This document shows, piece by piece, positions 1-8,659 of a DNA stretch of 64,000 nt. The stretch covers positions 2,294,001 through 2,358,000 of the forward strand of contig NZ_CP084260.1 of the NCBI RefSeq assembly GCF_022879575.1, read 5' to 3'. A program made the translations under genes and the position numbers. Below the pieces are notes generated by a model. That model was not told the DNA's origin. It was given only the letters and a program-made list of their open reading frames with translations, and made no database searches. This stretch comes from Caballeronia sp. SL2Y3 (GTDB lineage Bacteria > Pseudomonadota > Gammaproteobacteria > Burkholderiales > Burkholderiaceae). Numbering within the stretch: position 1 is the first letter of the stretch; each line of letters opens with the position of its first letter.

Positions 1-17
1 CGCAGCGTCGCTGACAC
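1..17 (-). CDS. araG: Probable araG, first codons only (sugar ABC transporter ATPase)
   Basis: On the minus strand a GTG codon at 17 opens a frame reading V-S-A-T-L before the window ends. It is preceded by an AAGGAGG Shine-Dalgarno sequence four bases upstream. The gene following a sugar-binding protein in this kind of operon is normally the ATPase, and short N-termini of the form MSA-L-RF are usual for Burkholderia AraG. Only five codons are visible, so the identity rests on position and the ribosome binding site. Confidence 0.45.
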
Positions 18-35
18 ATCGCCTCCTTGTTCTGC

Positions 36-63
36 GGCGGGCCGCGCTGTCATGCGGCCCGCC
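36..63 (-). other. Stem-loop between binding-protein gene and araG
   Basis: A perfect 10-bp GC stem (GGCGGGCCGC at 36-45 and GCGGCCCGCC at 54-63) closes an 8-base loop in the short gap between the binding-protein stop codon and the next gene. There is no T run, so it looks less like a terminator than like the 3'-protecting hairpins often found after periplasmic binding-protein genes, where they raise the level of the binding protein relative to the membrane components. That role is inferred. Confidence 0.55.
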
Positions 64-75
64 TGCCCGATGGAT

Positions 76-1083
76 TTAGTTCGACGCCAGGCCCATTTGC
101 TGACGCACCGACGACACGTTCTCGCGCGTGGCGAGCATGCCCGTGGTGAGCGTGAGCGGCGGCGGCGCCTTGCCGTCCTTGATCCACGCGTACATCAGTT
201 CGGAGGTCTCTTCGCCGTGACGCTTCGGGCTGATGATGACCGTGCCGAAGAAGCCCGTCGGGTTCGGCTTCTTGAACTCGTTCAACGCCGAATCCGAGCC
301 GCCGATACCGATGCCGATCATGTTGTCCGCCTTGAAGCCGCGGCCTTCCGCCGCGCGCACCGCGCCGAGCACGGCTTCGTCGTTCAGACCGTAGGCGACC
401 CAGTGCTTGAACTGCGGGTTTTTCGTGAGCGCGATGTTCGCCGCGTTGAACGCGTTCTCCGTGTCGGTCTTCGCTTGCGGCGCGGCGATCACGTTCGCCT
501 TCGGGAAACCGGCGGCGAGAAGCGCGTCGGTCGCGCCGCTCGTGCGGTCATGCGCGGTCGGCAACTGCTCGTAAGTCACGTCGATTGCGCCGACATCCTT
601 CATGTCCCAGCCGCGCTTCTTGATTTCGGCGGCGATGCCGTCGCCCACCTGCTTGCCGATGTTGTAGGCCGAAATGCCCATGTGCGGCACCGACTCGATC
701 GGCTTGCCGGAACCATCGACGAGGCGGTCATCCACCGTCATCATCTTCAGCTTGTCGGCCTTCGCCTTCGCGACGATGCCCGGCCCGAGCTTCACGTCCG
801 GCGTGCAGATGATGAAACCCTGCGCCTTCTGCGCGGCGAGGTTGTCGATCGCGCTCATCACCTTTTCGCCCGACGGCGCGCCGATCTTCACGAGCGTGAA
901 GCCCTTCTCCTTGGCGGCGGTCTCGGCGAACTTCCATTCGTCCTGGAACCACGGCTCTTCCGGCTGCTTCACGAGAAAGCCGATCTTGATGTCGTCGGCG
1001 GCCTGCGCGACGGGCGCGGCGATCATCGTGGCGCTCGTCGCGGTGGCGGCGGCGATCAGCGTGAGGAACAGTCTGCGTTTCAT
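76..1083 (-). CDS. araF: Sugar ABC transporter periplasmic binding protein (AraF-like)
   Basis: A 335-residue periplasmic binding protein that should deliver L-arabinose or a related sugar such as D-galactose to an ABC importer. The start at 1083 is chosen because a GGGAG ribosome binding site precedes it and it begins a classic signal peptide (MKRR, hydrophobic core, cleavage after AQA near residue 28); a longer frame upstream lacks such features. The mature part begins DIKIGFLVKQPEEPWFQ, as in the AraF type of periplasmic binding protein family I. It follows the SDR gene by 130 bases and precedes the probable ATPase gene, so it belongs to the same sugar operon. Exact sugar specificity cannot be read from the sequence. 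Confidence 0.85.
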   Translation of the reverse strand: MKRRLFLTLIAAATATSATMIAAPVAQAADDIKIGFLVKQPEEPWFQDEWKFAETAAKEKGFTLVKIGAPSGEKVMSAIDNLAAQKAQGFIICTPDVKLGPGIVAKAKADKLKMMTVDDRLVDGSGKPIESVPHMGISAYNIGKQVGDGIAAEIKKRGWDMKDVGAIDVTYEQLPTAHDRTSGATDALLAAGFPKANVIAAPQAKTDTENAFNAANIALTKNPQFKHWVAYGLNDEAVLGAVRAAEGRGFKADNMIGIGIGGSDSALNEFKKPNPTGFFGTVIISPKRHGEETSELMYAWIKDGKAPPPLTLTTGMLATRENVSSVRQQMGLASN

Positions 1084-1213
1084 CTTGTGTCTCCCGACTT
1101 TTTGCGTTGTCTCAAAATACCCGCGTGCGGGTGGTACAAAGCGTGTGGCCGCGTGTCTTTCTGCGTGGATGCCGCACCGCGGCCAGTGCGTCATTTCTTC
1201 GATACGTGCGTCT

Positions 1214-1993
1214 TTAGTCGTGATAGAGCGCGCTACGCCCGCCGTCCACGGTGATGCAGCTCGCGTTGATGAACGGCGCTTCGTCCGATGCGAGGAACAC
1301 CGCCGTCATCGCGACTTCCTGCGGCTTGCCAATGCGCTTCATCGGCTGGAGATCGAGCGTCGCCTGCCGCGCGGCGGCCGGGTCGGACTGCGCGTTCCAC
1401 CAGTCGAGCGTCAATTGCGTTTCGATGTAACCCGGCGCGATGGCATTCACGCGCACGTTGTTCGGCGCGTATTCGATGCCGAGCGCGCGCGTCAGCCCGA
1501 TCACGCCGTGCTTCGCGACCGGATACGGAAAGCAGCCCGGGATGATCTTGAAGCTGTGCGTCGAGGCGATATTCACGATGCTGCCCCGGCCGCGTTCCAC
1601 CATGCCGGGCAGCACCGCGCGGCAGCCGTTCCACACGCCGTCGAGATCGACGGCGAAGCAGCGCCGCCAGTCGTCGTCGGTCATGGTCAGCGGATCGCAG
1701 AACACGTTGATGCCGGCGTTGTTCACGAGCACGTCGAGCGCGCCGAACTTCGCTTCCGTTCGCGCGACGGCGTCTTTCACGGACGCGCTCTGCGTCACGT
1801 CCGTCCGTACCGCGATGACGCGCTCGGACTGCGTTTCGTCGGCGATGCGCTTCGCCGTCTCGCGCGCCGTCTCGATGTCCAGTTCCGCGAGCGCCACCGC
1901 CGCGCCTTCCCGCGCGAACGCCAGCGCGATCGCCGCGCCGATGCCGCGCCCCGCGCCGGTGACCATCGCGACTTTGCCGGCGAGCCGGTTCAT
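1214..1993 (-). CDS. SDR-family sugar dehydrogenase (probable galactose/arabinose 1-dehydrogenase)
   Basis: A 259-residue short-chain dehydrogenase/reductase. The NAD(P)-binding motif TGAGRGIG lies at residues 12-19, NNAG at 91-94, and the catalytic Ser144, Tyr157 and Lys161 are all present in the YxxxK arrangement. The start codon overlaps the stop of the upstream aldolase gene by four bases (ATGA), so the two are translationally coupled. Its place beside KDGal kinase, KDPGal aldolase and a sugar importer suggests that it oxidises the aldose (galactose or arabinose) to the lactone, the first step of the De Ley-Doudoroff route; this substrate is inferred from context. Other sugar or sugar-acid alcohols remain possible. 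Confidence 0.8.
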   Translation of the reverse strand: MNRLAGKVAMVTGAGRGIGAAIALAFAREGAAVALAELDIETARETAKRIADETQSERVIAVRTDVTQSASVKDAVARTEAKFGALDVLVNNAGINVFCDPLTMTDDDWRRCFAVDLDGVWNGCRAVLPGMVERGRGSIVNIASTHSFKIIPGCFPYPVAKHGVIGLTRALGIEYAPNNVRVNAIAPGYIETQLTLDWWNAQSDPAAARQATLDLQPMKRIGKPQEVAMTAVFLASDEAPFINASCITVDGGRSALYHD

Positions 1994-2667
1994 CGCTTCT
2001 CACCTTTCGCGATCGCGAGTCCATCCACGAACGCCTTCGCGTGCGATGCCGTCACGCTCGCGCTCTGCCCCGGCTTGTAGAGCGCGGACCCCAAGCCGAA
2101 GCCGTTCGCGCCCGCCGTCAGAAACGGCCCCATGTTGTCCGGCGCAATGCCGCCGACCGGCACGAGCGGCACTTCCTTCGCGATGACCGCGCGCCACGCC
2201 TTCACGACAGTCGGGCCGAGTTGCTCGGCGGGGAACATTTTCAGCACGTCCGCGCCGTTCTTCAGCGCGAGAAAACCTTCGTTGGGCGTCGCGACGCCCG
2301 GCGCGCACGCGAGTCCGTGCGCCTTCGCGGCGCGCACGACATCGCCGTCGCTGTGCGGCATCACGATCAGTTCGCCGCCTGCGTCCTTCACGTTATCCAC
2401 GTAGCTCGGATGCAGCACCGTGCCGGCCCCGACGATGGCGTCGTCCGGCAGCGCCTGCCGGATCGCGGCGATGCTGTCGAAGGGCTGCGACGAATTCAGC
2501 GGCACCTCGACGATGCGAAAGCCCGCTTCGTACAGCGCGCGGCCGTGCTCGGCGGCATCGGCGGGCGTGACGCCGCGCAGGATCGCGATGAGCGGACACT
2601 GGGCGAACGCCTTCGCGAGACCGGCGTGCATCTCGTACGGCCCCGGCAGATTGATGTGAGGTTGCAT
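1990..2667 (-). CDS. dgoA: 2-dehydro-3-deoxy-6-phosphogalactonate aldolase
   Basis: A 225-residue class I aldolase of the KDPG/KDPGal family that splits 2-keto-3-deoxy-6-phosphogalactonate into pyruvate and glyceraldehyde 3-phosphate. The Schiff-base lysine is Lys143 in VLKMFPAE, and the active-site stretch ILRGVTP (29-35) and the glutamate in VEVPLN (54) are present. The start at 2667 is supported by AAGGAG eight bases upstream. It is preceded by the kinase that makes its substrate and overlaps the SDR gene. The FPAEQLGP form is closer to the DgoA branch than to KDPG aldolases of the Entner-Doudoroff pathway. Confidence 0.88.
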   Translation of the reverse strand: MQPHINLPGPYEMHAGLAKAFAQCPLIAILRGVTPADAAEHGRALYEAGFRIVEVPLNSSQPFDSIAAIRQALPDDAIVGAGTVLHPSYVDNVKDAGGELIVMPHSDGDVVRAAKAHGLACAPGVATPNEGFLALKNGADVLKMFPAEQLGPTVVKAWRAVIAKEVPLVPVGGIAPDNMGPFLTAGANGFGLGSALYKPGQSASVTASHAKAFVDGLAIAKGEKR

Positions 2668-2680
2668 CGTCTTGCTCCTT

Positions 2681-2720
2681 GCGTGTGCGTTCGTGTGCGT
2701 TCGTGTGCGTTCGTATGCGT
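2681..2720. repeat. Four tandem decamers between dgoK and dgoA
   Basis: Four successive near-identical 10-mers of the form TCGTGTGCGT fill 2681-2720; the first begins GC instead of TC and the last reads TCGTATGCGT. They sit just upstream of the dgoA ribosome binding site and immediately downstream of the dgoK stop. The array looks like a small slippage-prone tandem repeat, with no evident coding or regulatory motif. Confidence 0.8.
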
Positions 2721-2724
2721 CGCG

Positions 2725-3690
2725 TCAGGCGGCGCTCGCGGGCGCGCTGACGAGCCCGGCTTGCGCGGCGATTCGATAAAGGCCGTGTTCGGTGGCGTGC
2801 GCGACCGTCTGCGCGTCCTGACAGTCGAAACGCGCGAGGGCGGCGCGGTAGCGGTCGCAAAGCGCATCGTTGCCAATCAGCCGCAGCGTCCTGCCCGCGA
2901 GCGACGACGCGTCCCGCGCCAGCACTTCGTTCAGTCCGCGCAGTTCATGGCCGATGAGCAGTCCCGACAAGTAATCCGGCTGCTGTTCGGGCGTCAGTTG
3001 CCCGGTGAGTCCGAGCGTGCGCGTGCTGAAGATGGTCGCGAGCAGGCCGGGATGACCGGCATCGCGCGCAGTATCGACACCGCGGATGAACGCCGCTGCA
3101 TCGGGGGCCGCGCCCTGCTGCATCGTGCGGCCGAGAATCGTGTGGTCGCGCAGCGCGCTGAACGTCTCGCCGGTCATGAACGTGTAGAACCGCTCGATAC
3201 GGCCGTCTTCGACGAACGCCCACTTCGCATGCGTGCCGGGCAGGCCGATCAGCGCGCCGCCCGGCGTGGACAGCGACGCGTCGGCCGAAAGCGCGCCGAC
3301 GATCTGCGTTTCCTCGCCGCGCATCACGTTGGGCAGCACGCCGCGTTCGAGCACGCCCGGCACCACGCGCACGGTCACGCCGCGCGCCGCCGTCACCGTC
3401 ACGATGCCCGCGACGAGCGCGTTGGCGTCGGCGGGCGTATCGACATACGGCGCTTCGATCCAGCCCTGCGCGCTGCCGATCATGCCGGCCGCGATCACGG
3501 GCAAGCGCGGATGCGCGTCGAGCCACGCGCCGCAGGTTTCCTCGAACGCCTCGTCGAAGCCGCCGGCGGGCAGCTTCATGATGCCGGCCGACGACGCGCG
3601 GGTGTCGAGCGCCGTGCCGTCGTCGCCGAGCAGATAGGCGCGCAGGGACGTGGTGCCCCAGTCGAGCGCAATGAGAGCGGGCGCGGTCAT
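2725..3690 (-). CDS. dgoK: 2-dehydro-3-deoxygalactonokinase
   Basis: A 321-residue sugar-acid kinase that phosphorylates 2-keto-3-deoxygalactonate to feed the aldolase encoded next. The N-terminus ALIALDWGTTSLRAYLL carries the phosphate-binding loop of the ASKHA fold, and GLPGTHAKWAF and ETFSAL are characteristic of the DgoK family. Length matches the family. The ATG at 3690 overlaps the stop of the IclR gene by four bases, which shows coupling and fixes the start; the longer open frame upstream lies inside the regulator gene. Confidence 0.88.
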   Translation of the reverse strand: MTAPALIALDWGTTSLRAYLLGDDGTALDTRASSAGIMKLPAGGFDEAFEETCGAWLDAHPRLPVIAAGMIGSAQGWIEAPYVDTPADANALVAGIVTVTAARGVTVRVVPGVLERGVLPNVMRGEETQIVGALSADASLSTPGGALIGLPGTHAKWAFVEDGRIERFYTFMTGETFSALRDHTILGRTMQQGAAPDAAAFIRGVDTARDAGHPGLLATIFSTRTLGLTGQLTPEQQPDYLSGLLIGHELRGLNEVLARDASSLAGRTLRLIGNDALCDRYRAALARFDCQDAQTVAHATEHGLYRIAAQAGLVSAPASAA

Positions 3691-4610
3691 CGCTTGATCC
3701 TGCGATTGGCCTGCGGCGCGCGCCAGCCGAGTTCTTCGGAGATCGAGCGCGCTTCGCGCTGCACGACCGGGATCAGTTCTTCCATGCGTTCGTCCGGCAT
3801 ATAAGGGATGGTGCTCGCGACAGAAAGCGCCGCGACGATCGCGCCCGACGCATCGCGCACGGGCGCGGCGACGCAGCGAATCGACGCTTCGTTCTCTTCG
3901 AGGTCGAACGTGTAACCGCCTTGCGAATAGCGCGTCATGCGCTGAAGAAACGTATCGACGTCCGGGCGGTTCTCCGGCTTGAAGCTCGTGCGGGCGAGCG
4001 CCCGGTGCGACGCGTCGAGCAGCTTCTTCCACGCGTTGGCTTCGAGGTCGAGCATCATCGCCTTGCCGATACCCGTCGATGCGAGCGGCATGCGGTGCCC
4101 GACGCGCGAACGCATTTCGAGCCCGCGCGTGCCGGGAATCTTGTCGATGTAGAGCACGTCGTCGCCATCGCGCACGCCTAGATGAATCGTGTCGTGCGTA
4201 TGCTGCGCGAGCGCCTGAAGATGCGGACGCGCAACCGCCGTCAGCGGCATCTGTTCCAGCGCGATGGTGCCGAGTTCGATCAGCTTCGGCCCGAGCAGAT
4301 AGCCGCCCTGCACTTGCCGCAGATAGCGCGCCTGCACGAGCGAACTCACGAGCCGGTGCGTGGTGCTGCGCGTCGTGCCGAGCGCCGCGCTGAACGAGCG
4401 CAGATCGCGCGCGCCGTTCGCGGCCGCTTCGAGGATCGCGAGGCCGCGCAGCAGCGTCTGCGTGCCGGCCTGCTGCGGCGTGACATCGACGAGCGCGCTC
4501 GGCAGCGCGATGGCGTCGGCGTCGCGGCGGCCGGTTTCCCGCGCGCGGGCGTCGTTGGCGGCGAGGCTGTTATCTGCACCCTGCGTATCGGCGGGCTGGA
4601 GCTTGGTCAT
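3687..4610 (-). CDS. IclR-family transcriptional regulator of the sugar operon
   Basis: A 307-residue IclR-type regulator. The winged helix-turn-helix occupies about residues 50-110 (TLLRGLAILEAAANG, then RSTTHRLVSSLVQARYL) and the C-terminal effector-binding domain follows, with the GIGKAMM and RCVAAPVRD stretches typical of the family. The start at 4610 has GGGGTGAG upstream. About 45 leading residues are variable and poorly structured. It is the promoter-proximal gene of the operon and overlaps dgoK, so it probably autoregulates the whole unit. The ligand is likely a pathway intermediate, by analogy with other DgoR/IclR regulators. Confidence 0.87.
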   Translation of the reverse strand: MTKLQPADTQGADNSLAANDARARETGRRDADAIALPSALVDVTPQQAGTQTLLRGLAILEAAANGARDLRSFSAALGTTRSTTHRLVSSLVQARYLRQVQGGYLLGPKLIELGTIALEQMPLTAVARPHLQALAQHTHDTIHLGVRDGDDVLYIDKIPGTRGLEMRSRVGHRMPLASTGIGKAMMLDLEANAWKKLLDASHRALARTSFKPENRPDVDTFLQRMTRYSQGGYTFDLEENEASIRCVAAPVRDASGAIVAALSVASTIPYMPDERMEELIPVVQREARSISEELGWRAPQANRRIKR

Positions 4611-4800
4611 GTCGCTCACCCCTCGATGCGCGCGCAAGACGGCGCGCGCTTTTCGCGTGAGGCGGATGAATCGTGCGGCGCGACCCGCGAGCGCGGGCAG
4701 GCGATCGAGTGCATGACGTGTCTCCGGTTTTGTTCTTGTTGGCGCGAGGCGTCCTGGCCTGCGCGGTGCCTTCTGGCGGTGTCGTCGAAGGCTTGGACGG

Positions 4801-4830
4801 ATTGTAGTTCCGGCTATCTCAAATCTTCAA
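4801..4830 (-). promoter_or_regulatory. Sigma-70 type promoter of the IclR-dgoKA operon
   Basis: On the minus strand TTGAAG (4825-4830) and TACAAT (4801-4806) are separated by 18 bases and lie about 190 bases upstream of the regulator start codon. This is the best -35/-10 pair in the 335-base gap. The rest of the gap up to mtgA holds the adjoining palindrome and the mtgA terminator. Confidence 0.55.
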
Positions 4831-4853
4831 TATGTGACCGCGCTGTTCACATA
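4831..4853 (-). promoter_or_regulatory. Palindromic operator-like site next to the -35 element
   Basis: TATGTGA (4831-4837) and TCACATA (4847-4853) form a perfect 7-bp inverted repeat with a 9-base spacer, immediately upstream of the -35 hexamer of the operon promoter. The position suits an IclR-family or other activator/repressor site. It resembles a CRP half-site pair, but the CRP consensus has a 6-base spacer, so an IclR operator is the more likely reading. Confidence 0.5.
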
Positions 4854-4891
4854 ATGGGAGTCTAGCTGACAACTGAAAGCGACACGCGAAC

Positions 4892-4921
4892 GAAAAAGCC
4901 CTGATGAATCAGGGCTTTATC
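4892..4921 (-). terminator. Rho-independent terminator after mtgA
   Basis: A stem AAAGCCCTGAT / ATCAGGGCTTT with a very short loop is followed on the minus strand by a T run (TTTTTC). It lies 25-50 bases past the mtgA stop codon and should end the mpl-side operon. Confidence 0.8.
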
Positions 4922-4945
4922 GAGTTTAGCGACGCGAGCTAAATA

Positions 4946-5707
4946 TCATTCCGGCAGTTCGGCGGCGCCCATTCGCCGCGCGATGACGCGTGCTCGCATG
5001 GTCAGATATGCCGAGTTGCGATGGTCGTCGAAGTATTTCGGGCGCGGCAGCATGACGGCGAGGCGCGCGCTCTGTCCCGCCGTCAACTTGGCCGCCGACG
5101 TCTTGTAGTAATAGCGCGCCGCCGCTTCCGCGCCGTAGACGCCGTTGCCCCATTCGACCGAATTCAGATAGACCTCGAAGATGCGTTCCTTGGTCCACCA
5201 GAATTCGAGCATCCACGTAATCACCAGTTCCTGCGCCTTGCGGATATAGCTCTTCTCGCGCGACAGAAACAGATTGCGCGCGAGTTGCTGGGAAATGGTC
5301 GAGCCGCCCGCGACGATCTTTCCGCGCGACTTGTTCTTCTCCCACGCCTGCAAGATGGCGTCGGTTTCGTAGCCGTTGTTATTGACGAAGTTCGCATCTT
5401 CGGACGCGATGATCGCGCGCTTCAGATTGCGCGAGATCTGGTCGTACGGCACCCACGTGCGTTGCAGCGCGATGCCGGGATGCGTCTTCGCGAGCGTCCA
5501 CGCATCGGCGCGCATGAAGGCGGTCGAACCCGGATTGGTTACCGTCCACACGCCGATCTGGAGAAAGAAGTAGAGCTGCGTCGCGAGAATCGCGATGAAG
5601 AACACGGATACGCCGTAGGCGATCCATCGCGCGGGACCGAGCCGCACCGCGCGGCGCGTGGGCCGGTCGCTCGGCGACGTGCGGCTGTGGCCGGGCGCGG
5701 TGGTCAT
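4946..5707 (-). CDS. mtgA: Monofunctional biosynthetic peptidoglycan transglycosylase
   Basis: A 253-residue glycosyltransferase of family GT51 that polymerises lipid II glycan strands without a transpeptidase domain. One membrane segment lies at about residues 28-50 ([21 protein letters not shown]). The GT51 hallmarks are visible: [17 protein letters not shown] with the catalytic Glu, [16 protein letters not shown], and the second Glu region [17 protein letters not shown] as [12 protein letters not shown]. The ATG shares one base with the stop of aroE (TGATG), which sets the start and indicates coupling. Length and arrangement match MtgA of other betaproteobacteria. Confidence 0.93.
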   Translation of the reverse strand: MTTAPGHSRTSPSDRPTRRAVRLGPARWIAYGVSVFFIAILATQLYFFLQIGVWTVTNPGSTAFMRADAWTLAKTHPGIALQRTWVPYDQISRNLKRAIIASEDANFVNNNGYETDAILQAWEKNKSRGKIVAGGSTISQQLARNLFLSREKSYIRKAQELVITWMLEFWWTKERIFEVYLNSVEWGNGVYGAEAAARYYYKTSAAKLTAGQSARLAVMLPRPKYFDDHRNSAYLTMRARVIARRMGAAELPE

Positions 5708-6564
5708 CAGGCTTTTGCCGCCAGTGTCCGACGCAGTTCGCGCAGCACCGCGCCGCCGTCCGGGCGCACGCCGCGCCAGATGAAGAACGATTCGGCGGCC
5801 TGTTCGACCAGCATGCCGAGGCCGTCGGCCGCGCGCGCGCCGAGACGCTCCGCGTGCTGCATGAAGACCGTGGGCTTCGGGCCGTACATCATGTCGTAGG
5901 CGAGCGTGCCCGCGCCGAAAGCCGCGTCGTCGCATTCGGGCAGCGCGGCGTCGAGGCTGCCGGCCGTCGCGTTGACGATCACGTCGTAGCGCGTCTTTTC
6001 GATGCTCTGGGCGCCGCCGCCCGACAGGCTCACGTTCGCCTCGTGCGCGGCCTGCTCGAACTGCTCGACGAGTTGCTGCGCCTTCGCCGCCGTGCGATTG
6101 ATGATGACGAGCGACGCCGGCCGCCGGTCGAAGATCGGCAGAACGACGCCGCGCGCGGCCCCGCCCGCGCCGAGCAGCAGCACGCGCGCGCCTTCGAGAC
6201 TCACGCCGAGATTTGCTTCGATGTCGCGCACCAGGCCGACGCCGTCGGTGTTGTCGCCGCGCACGCCGTCTTCGGTGAACGACAGCGTGTTGACTGCGCC
6301 GGCTGCCGCCGCGCGCGGCGATAGCGAATCGGCGAACGCGTGGGCGTCGAGCTTGAACGGCACCGTCACGTTCATGCCGCGTCCGCCCGACGCGATGAAC
6401 GCTTCGACCGCCTGCTCGAAGCCGCCGAGCGGCCCGAGAATGCGCCCGTATTCGACCGCTTCGCCGGTCTGCTCGGCAAAGCGCGCGTGAATCCACGGCG
6501 ACTTGCTGTGCTCGACCGGATTGCCGATCACCGCGTACCGGTCGCGCGGCTGCGGCGCGTTCAT
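5707..6564 (-). CDS. aroE: Shikimate dehydrogenase
   Basis: A 285-residue NADP-dependent shikimate dehydrogenase that reduces 3-dehydroshikimate to shikimate in aromatic amino acid synthesis. The substrate-binding stretch [13 protein letters not shown] is at 14-26, catalytic Lys71 lies in NVTVPFK and Asp107 in NTDGVG. The dinucleotide motif [11 protein letters not shown] begins near residue 128. The start overlaps the stop of the upstream ribonuclease gene by four bases (ATGA). Pairing with mtgA and an RNB ribonuclease is the usual order in Burkholderia. Confidence 0.95.
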   Translation of the reverse strand: MNAPQPRDRYAVIGNPVEHSKSPWIHARFAEQTGEAVEYGRILGPLGGFEQAVEAFIASGGRGMNVTVPFKLDAHAFADSLSPRAAAAGAVNTLSFTEDGVRGDNTDGVGLVRDIEANLGVSLEGARVLLLGAGGAARGVVLPIFDRRPASLVIINRTAAKAQQLVEQFEQAAHEANVSLSGGGAQSIEKTRYDVIVNATAGSLDAALPECDDAAFGAGTLAYDMMYGPKPTVFMQHAERLGARAADGLGMLVEQAAESFFIWRGVRPDGGAVLRELRRTLAAKA

Positions 6565-8600
6565 GCGTTCGGCTCCTGTGGCTGCGGCGATGCTTCCGCC
6601 GATGCCTCCGCCTGCGCTTCAGCTTCGCTTTCGGCGCTGAGGTCGTCGGCTTCGATGATTTCTTCCTCGGCTTCGTCTTCTTCGACGGGCGCGGCCGCGG
6701 ACGGCGCGTCGATCACGTGCAGCAGACGGCACGACGCCTCGACGGTCAGTTCATCGATCGACACCACTTCGAGCATCACCCGCGTGCCGCGCGCATGCAC
6801 GCCCAGGCCGGGCACGTGCAGGATCAGCGGAATCTCTTCGAAGCGAACGAGATCATCCTTCACCACCGACGCCGGAACCTGCCGCTTGTTCTCCTGCTTC
6901 AGCCAGCGCAGACACCAGAAGTACTCCATGCGGCGCTGATGATCCGCGTAAGCGGTGTAGGTATCGTCGAAACCCTGCACGACGGCGAACAGGTCCGCGT
7001 CCTTCGGCTTGAAGGGCGCGGCGAGCTTCGCGGTCACGCCGTGCTGCACGCAGGCGAGCAGTTGCCACTGATTGACCAGATCGACGTAACGGCGCAGCGG
7101 CGACGTGCTCCACGCATATTGCGCGACGCCCAAACCTTCGTGCGGCGCGGGCGTCGTCTGCATGCGCGTGCGCTTGGGGCCGGGACCGCCGAAGCCGCGC
7201 TGCGAGCGGTAGATGCCGGGCACGCCGTGATCGTTGAGAAACGCGCCCCAGGACGAATTCGCGAGAATCGCGAGTTCCGCCACGATCAGGTCGAGCGGCG
7301 ATCCGCGGCGGCGCGGCGTGATGGTGATGTGCTCGCCTTCGACGTAGAAATTGAAGTCGTTGTTGCGCTGCACTTCGCGCTTGAGGCCGTACGTCGCCCG
7401 CGCTTGCTGGCGCTTTTCGAAGAGCGCCTGCGCGAGCGGCCACAACACGGCGATGTCTTCCTTGTGCGGATAATCGCCCGTGCCGGCGGCGAGGCTTTCC
7501 TCGGTCACGTGCTCGTCGAGATGGTTATGGCGCAGATTCGACTTGATGAACACGCGCTCGGCGCGCGTCTCGCTCGCGACGATTTCCTGCGTCTCGCGAT
7601 TCACGATGATGTACAGCGACAGCGCCGGCCGCAGTCCGCCCTCGCCGAGCGTGAACACATCGACGACGTTGTCCGGCAGCATCGTGATCTTGTCGCCGGG
7701 CATGTAGACCGTCGAAAGACGGCTGCGCGCGATCGAATCGATGGTGTCGCCCCGCGCGATGCCGAGCGCCGGCGCCGCGATATGCACGCCGATGCGCACG
7801 CGCCCGTCCGCCAGATGCTGCACGGAGAAGGCATCGTCGATTTCGGTGGTCGTCACGTCGTCGATGGAAAACGCTTCGACGTCCGCTTCGGGCAAGTCTT
7901 CGGGCAACGGCGCGGGCTGCACGGAGGGGAAGCCGACGCCGTGCGGGAAGTACTCGGCGAGGAAGCGCGCTTCGTGCAATTGACGCGCGGACGCAATGCC
8001 GCCGCATTCGAGCATGAGCCGCGCCTGCGAAATGCCGCGCGCGGCCGCCGCCGCTTCGAGCGCCTTGTATTCGATGGAATTCTTGTCCGGCTTCGTCAGA
8101 AGGCCGATGGCTTTGTCCTTCAGCGCCTCCGGCAGCTTGCCCGCCTTCAGTTCTTCTTCGTAACTCGCCTGCACGAGCGCCTGCTGGCGCTTGCGTTCCA
8201 GCGACGCGAGCGCCATTTGCAACTGCTCCTGCGGCGCGCGCTGATACTGCCCGCGCCCCTTGCGACGGAAGTACACCGGCGCGCCGTGCATGCGCAGCAC
8301 GAGCGCGGCGCGCTCGCTCGGACCGAACTTGTCGCCGAAGTAGTCCGCGCCGAGCGCGGTGAACGGAAACTCTTCCTCGGGCGCGCATTCCCACAGGAAA
8401 TCGAGGTCGATGTCCTGCGCGATGGCGTCGGCTTCCTGCATCAGATCGGCGGCGGCGGGCTTTTCGAACTCGATCAGCACGTCTTTCGCGCGCACCTTTG
8501 CGCGGCGTCCGCCCGGCAACTCGACCTGGAACGCGTCGCCTTGTTTCGACAAGACCGAGCCGGCCTTGAAACTACCCGATTCCTCGAAGAAAACGTTCAC
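6561..8600 (-). CDS. RNB-domain ribonuclease (RNase II-like)
   Basis: A 679-residue protein with an RNase II/R catalytic RNB domain from about residue 240 to 560. It differs from canonical RNase R/II: the N-terminal part is a short variant domain, and the catalytic motif reads [15 protein letters not shown] (244-258), so one of the four conserved aspartates is Glu253. This TTEIDD form is also known from cyanobacterial and chloroplast RNase II-like proteins. The downstream sequence SQRGFGGPG and [17 protein letters not shown] fits the RNB domain. The last 50 residues are acidic and rich in Glu/Ala. It should act as a 3'-5' exoribonuclease. The start at 8600 gives a complete N-terminal domain. 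Confidence 0.85.
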   Translation of the reverse strand: MNVFFEESGSFKAGSVLSKQGDAFQVELPGGRRAKVRAKDVLIEFEKPAAADLMQEADAIAQDIDLDFLWECAPEEEFPFTALGADYFGDKFGPSERAALVLRMHGAPVYFRRKGRGQYQRAPQEQLQMALASLERKRQQALVQASYEEELKAGKLPEALKDKAIGLLTKPDKNSIEYKALEAAAAARGISQARLMLECGGIASARQLHEARFLAEYFPHGVGFPSVQPAPLPEDLPEADVEAFSIDDVTTTEIDDAFSVQHLADGRVRIGVHIAAPALGIARGDTIDSIARSRLSTVYMPGDKITMLPDNVVDVFTLGEGGLRPALSLYIIVNRETQEIVASETRAERVFIKSNLRHNHLDEHVTEESLAAGTGDYPHKEDIAVLWPLAQALFEKRQQARATYGLKREVQRNNDFNFYVEGEHITITPRRRGSPLDLIVAELAILANSSWGAFLNDHGVPGIYRSQRGFGGPGPKRTRMQTTPAPHEGLGVAQYAWSTSPLRRYVDLVNQWQLLACVQHGVTAKLAAPFKPKDADLFAVVQGFDDTYTAYADHQRRMEYFWCLRWLKQENKRQVPASVVKDDLVRFEEIPLILHVPGLGVHARGTRVMLEVVSIDELTVEASCRLLHVIDAPSAAAPVEEDEAEEEIIEADDLSAESEAEAQAEASAEASPQPQEPNA

Positions 8601-8659
8601 TCAATACTCTCGTAAGACGGTGGACCGGACGCGGCATGCGCCGGTGGATGAATGATGCG

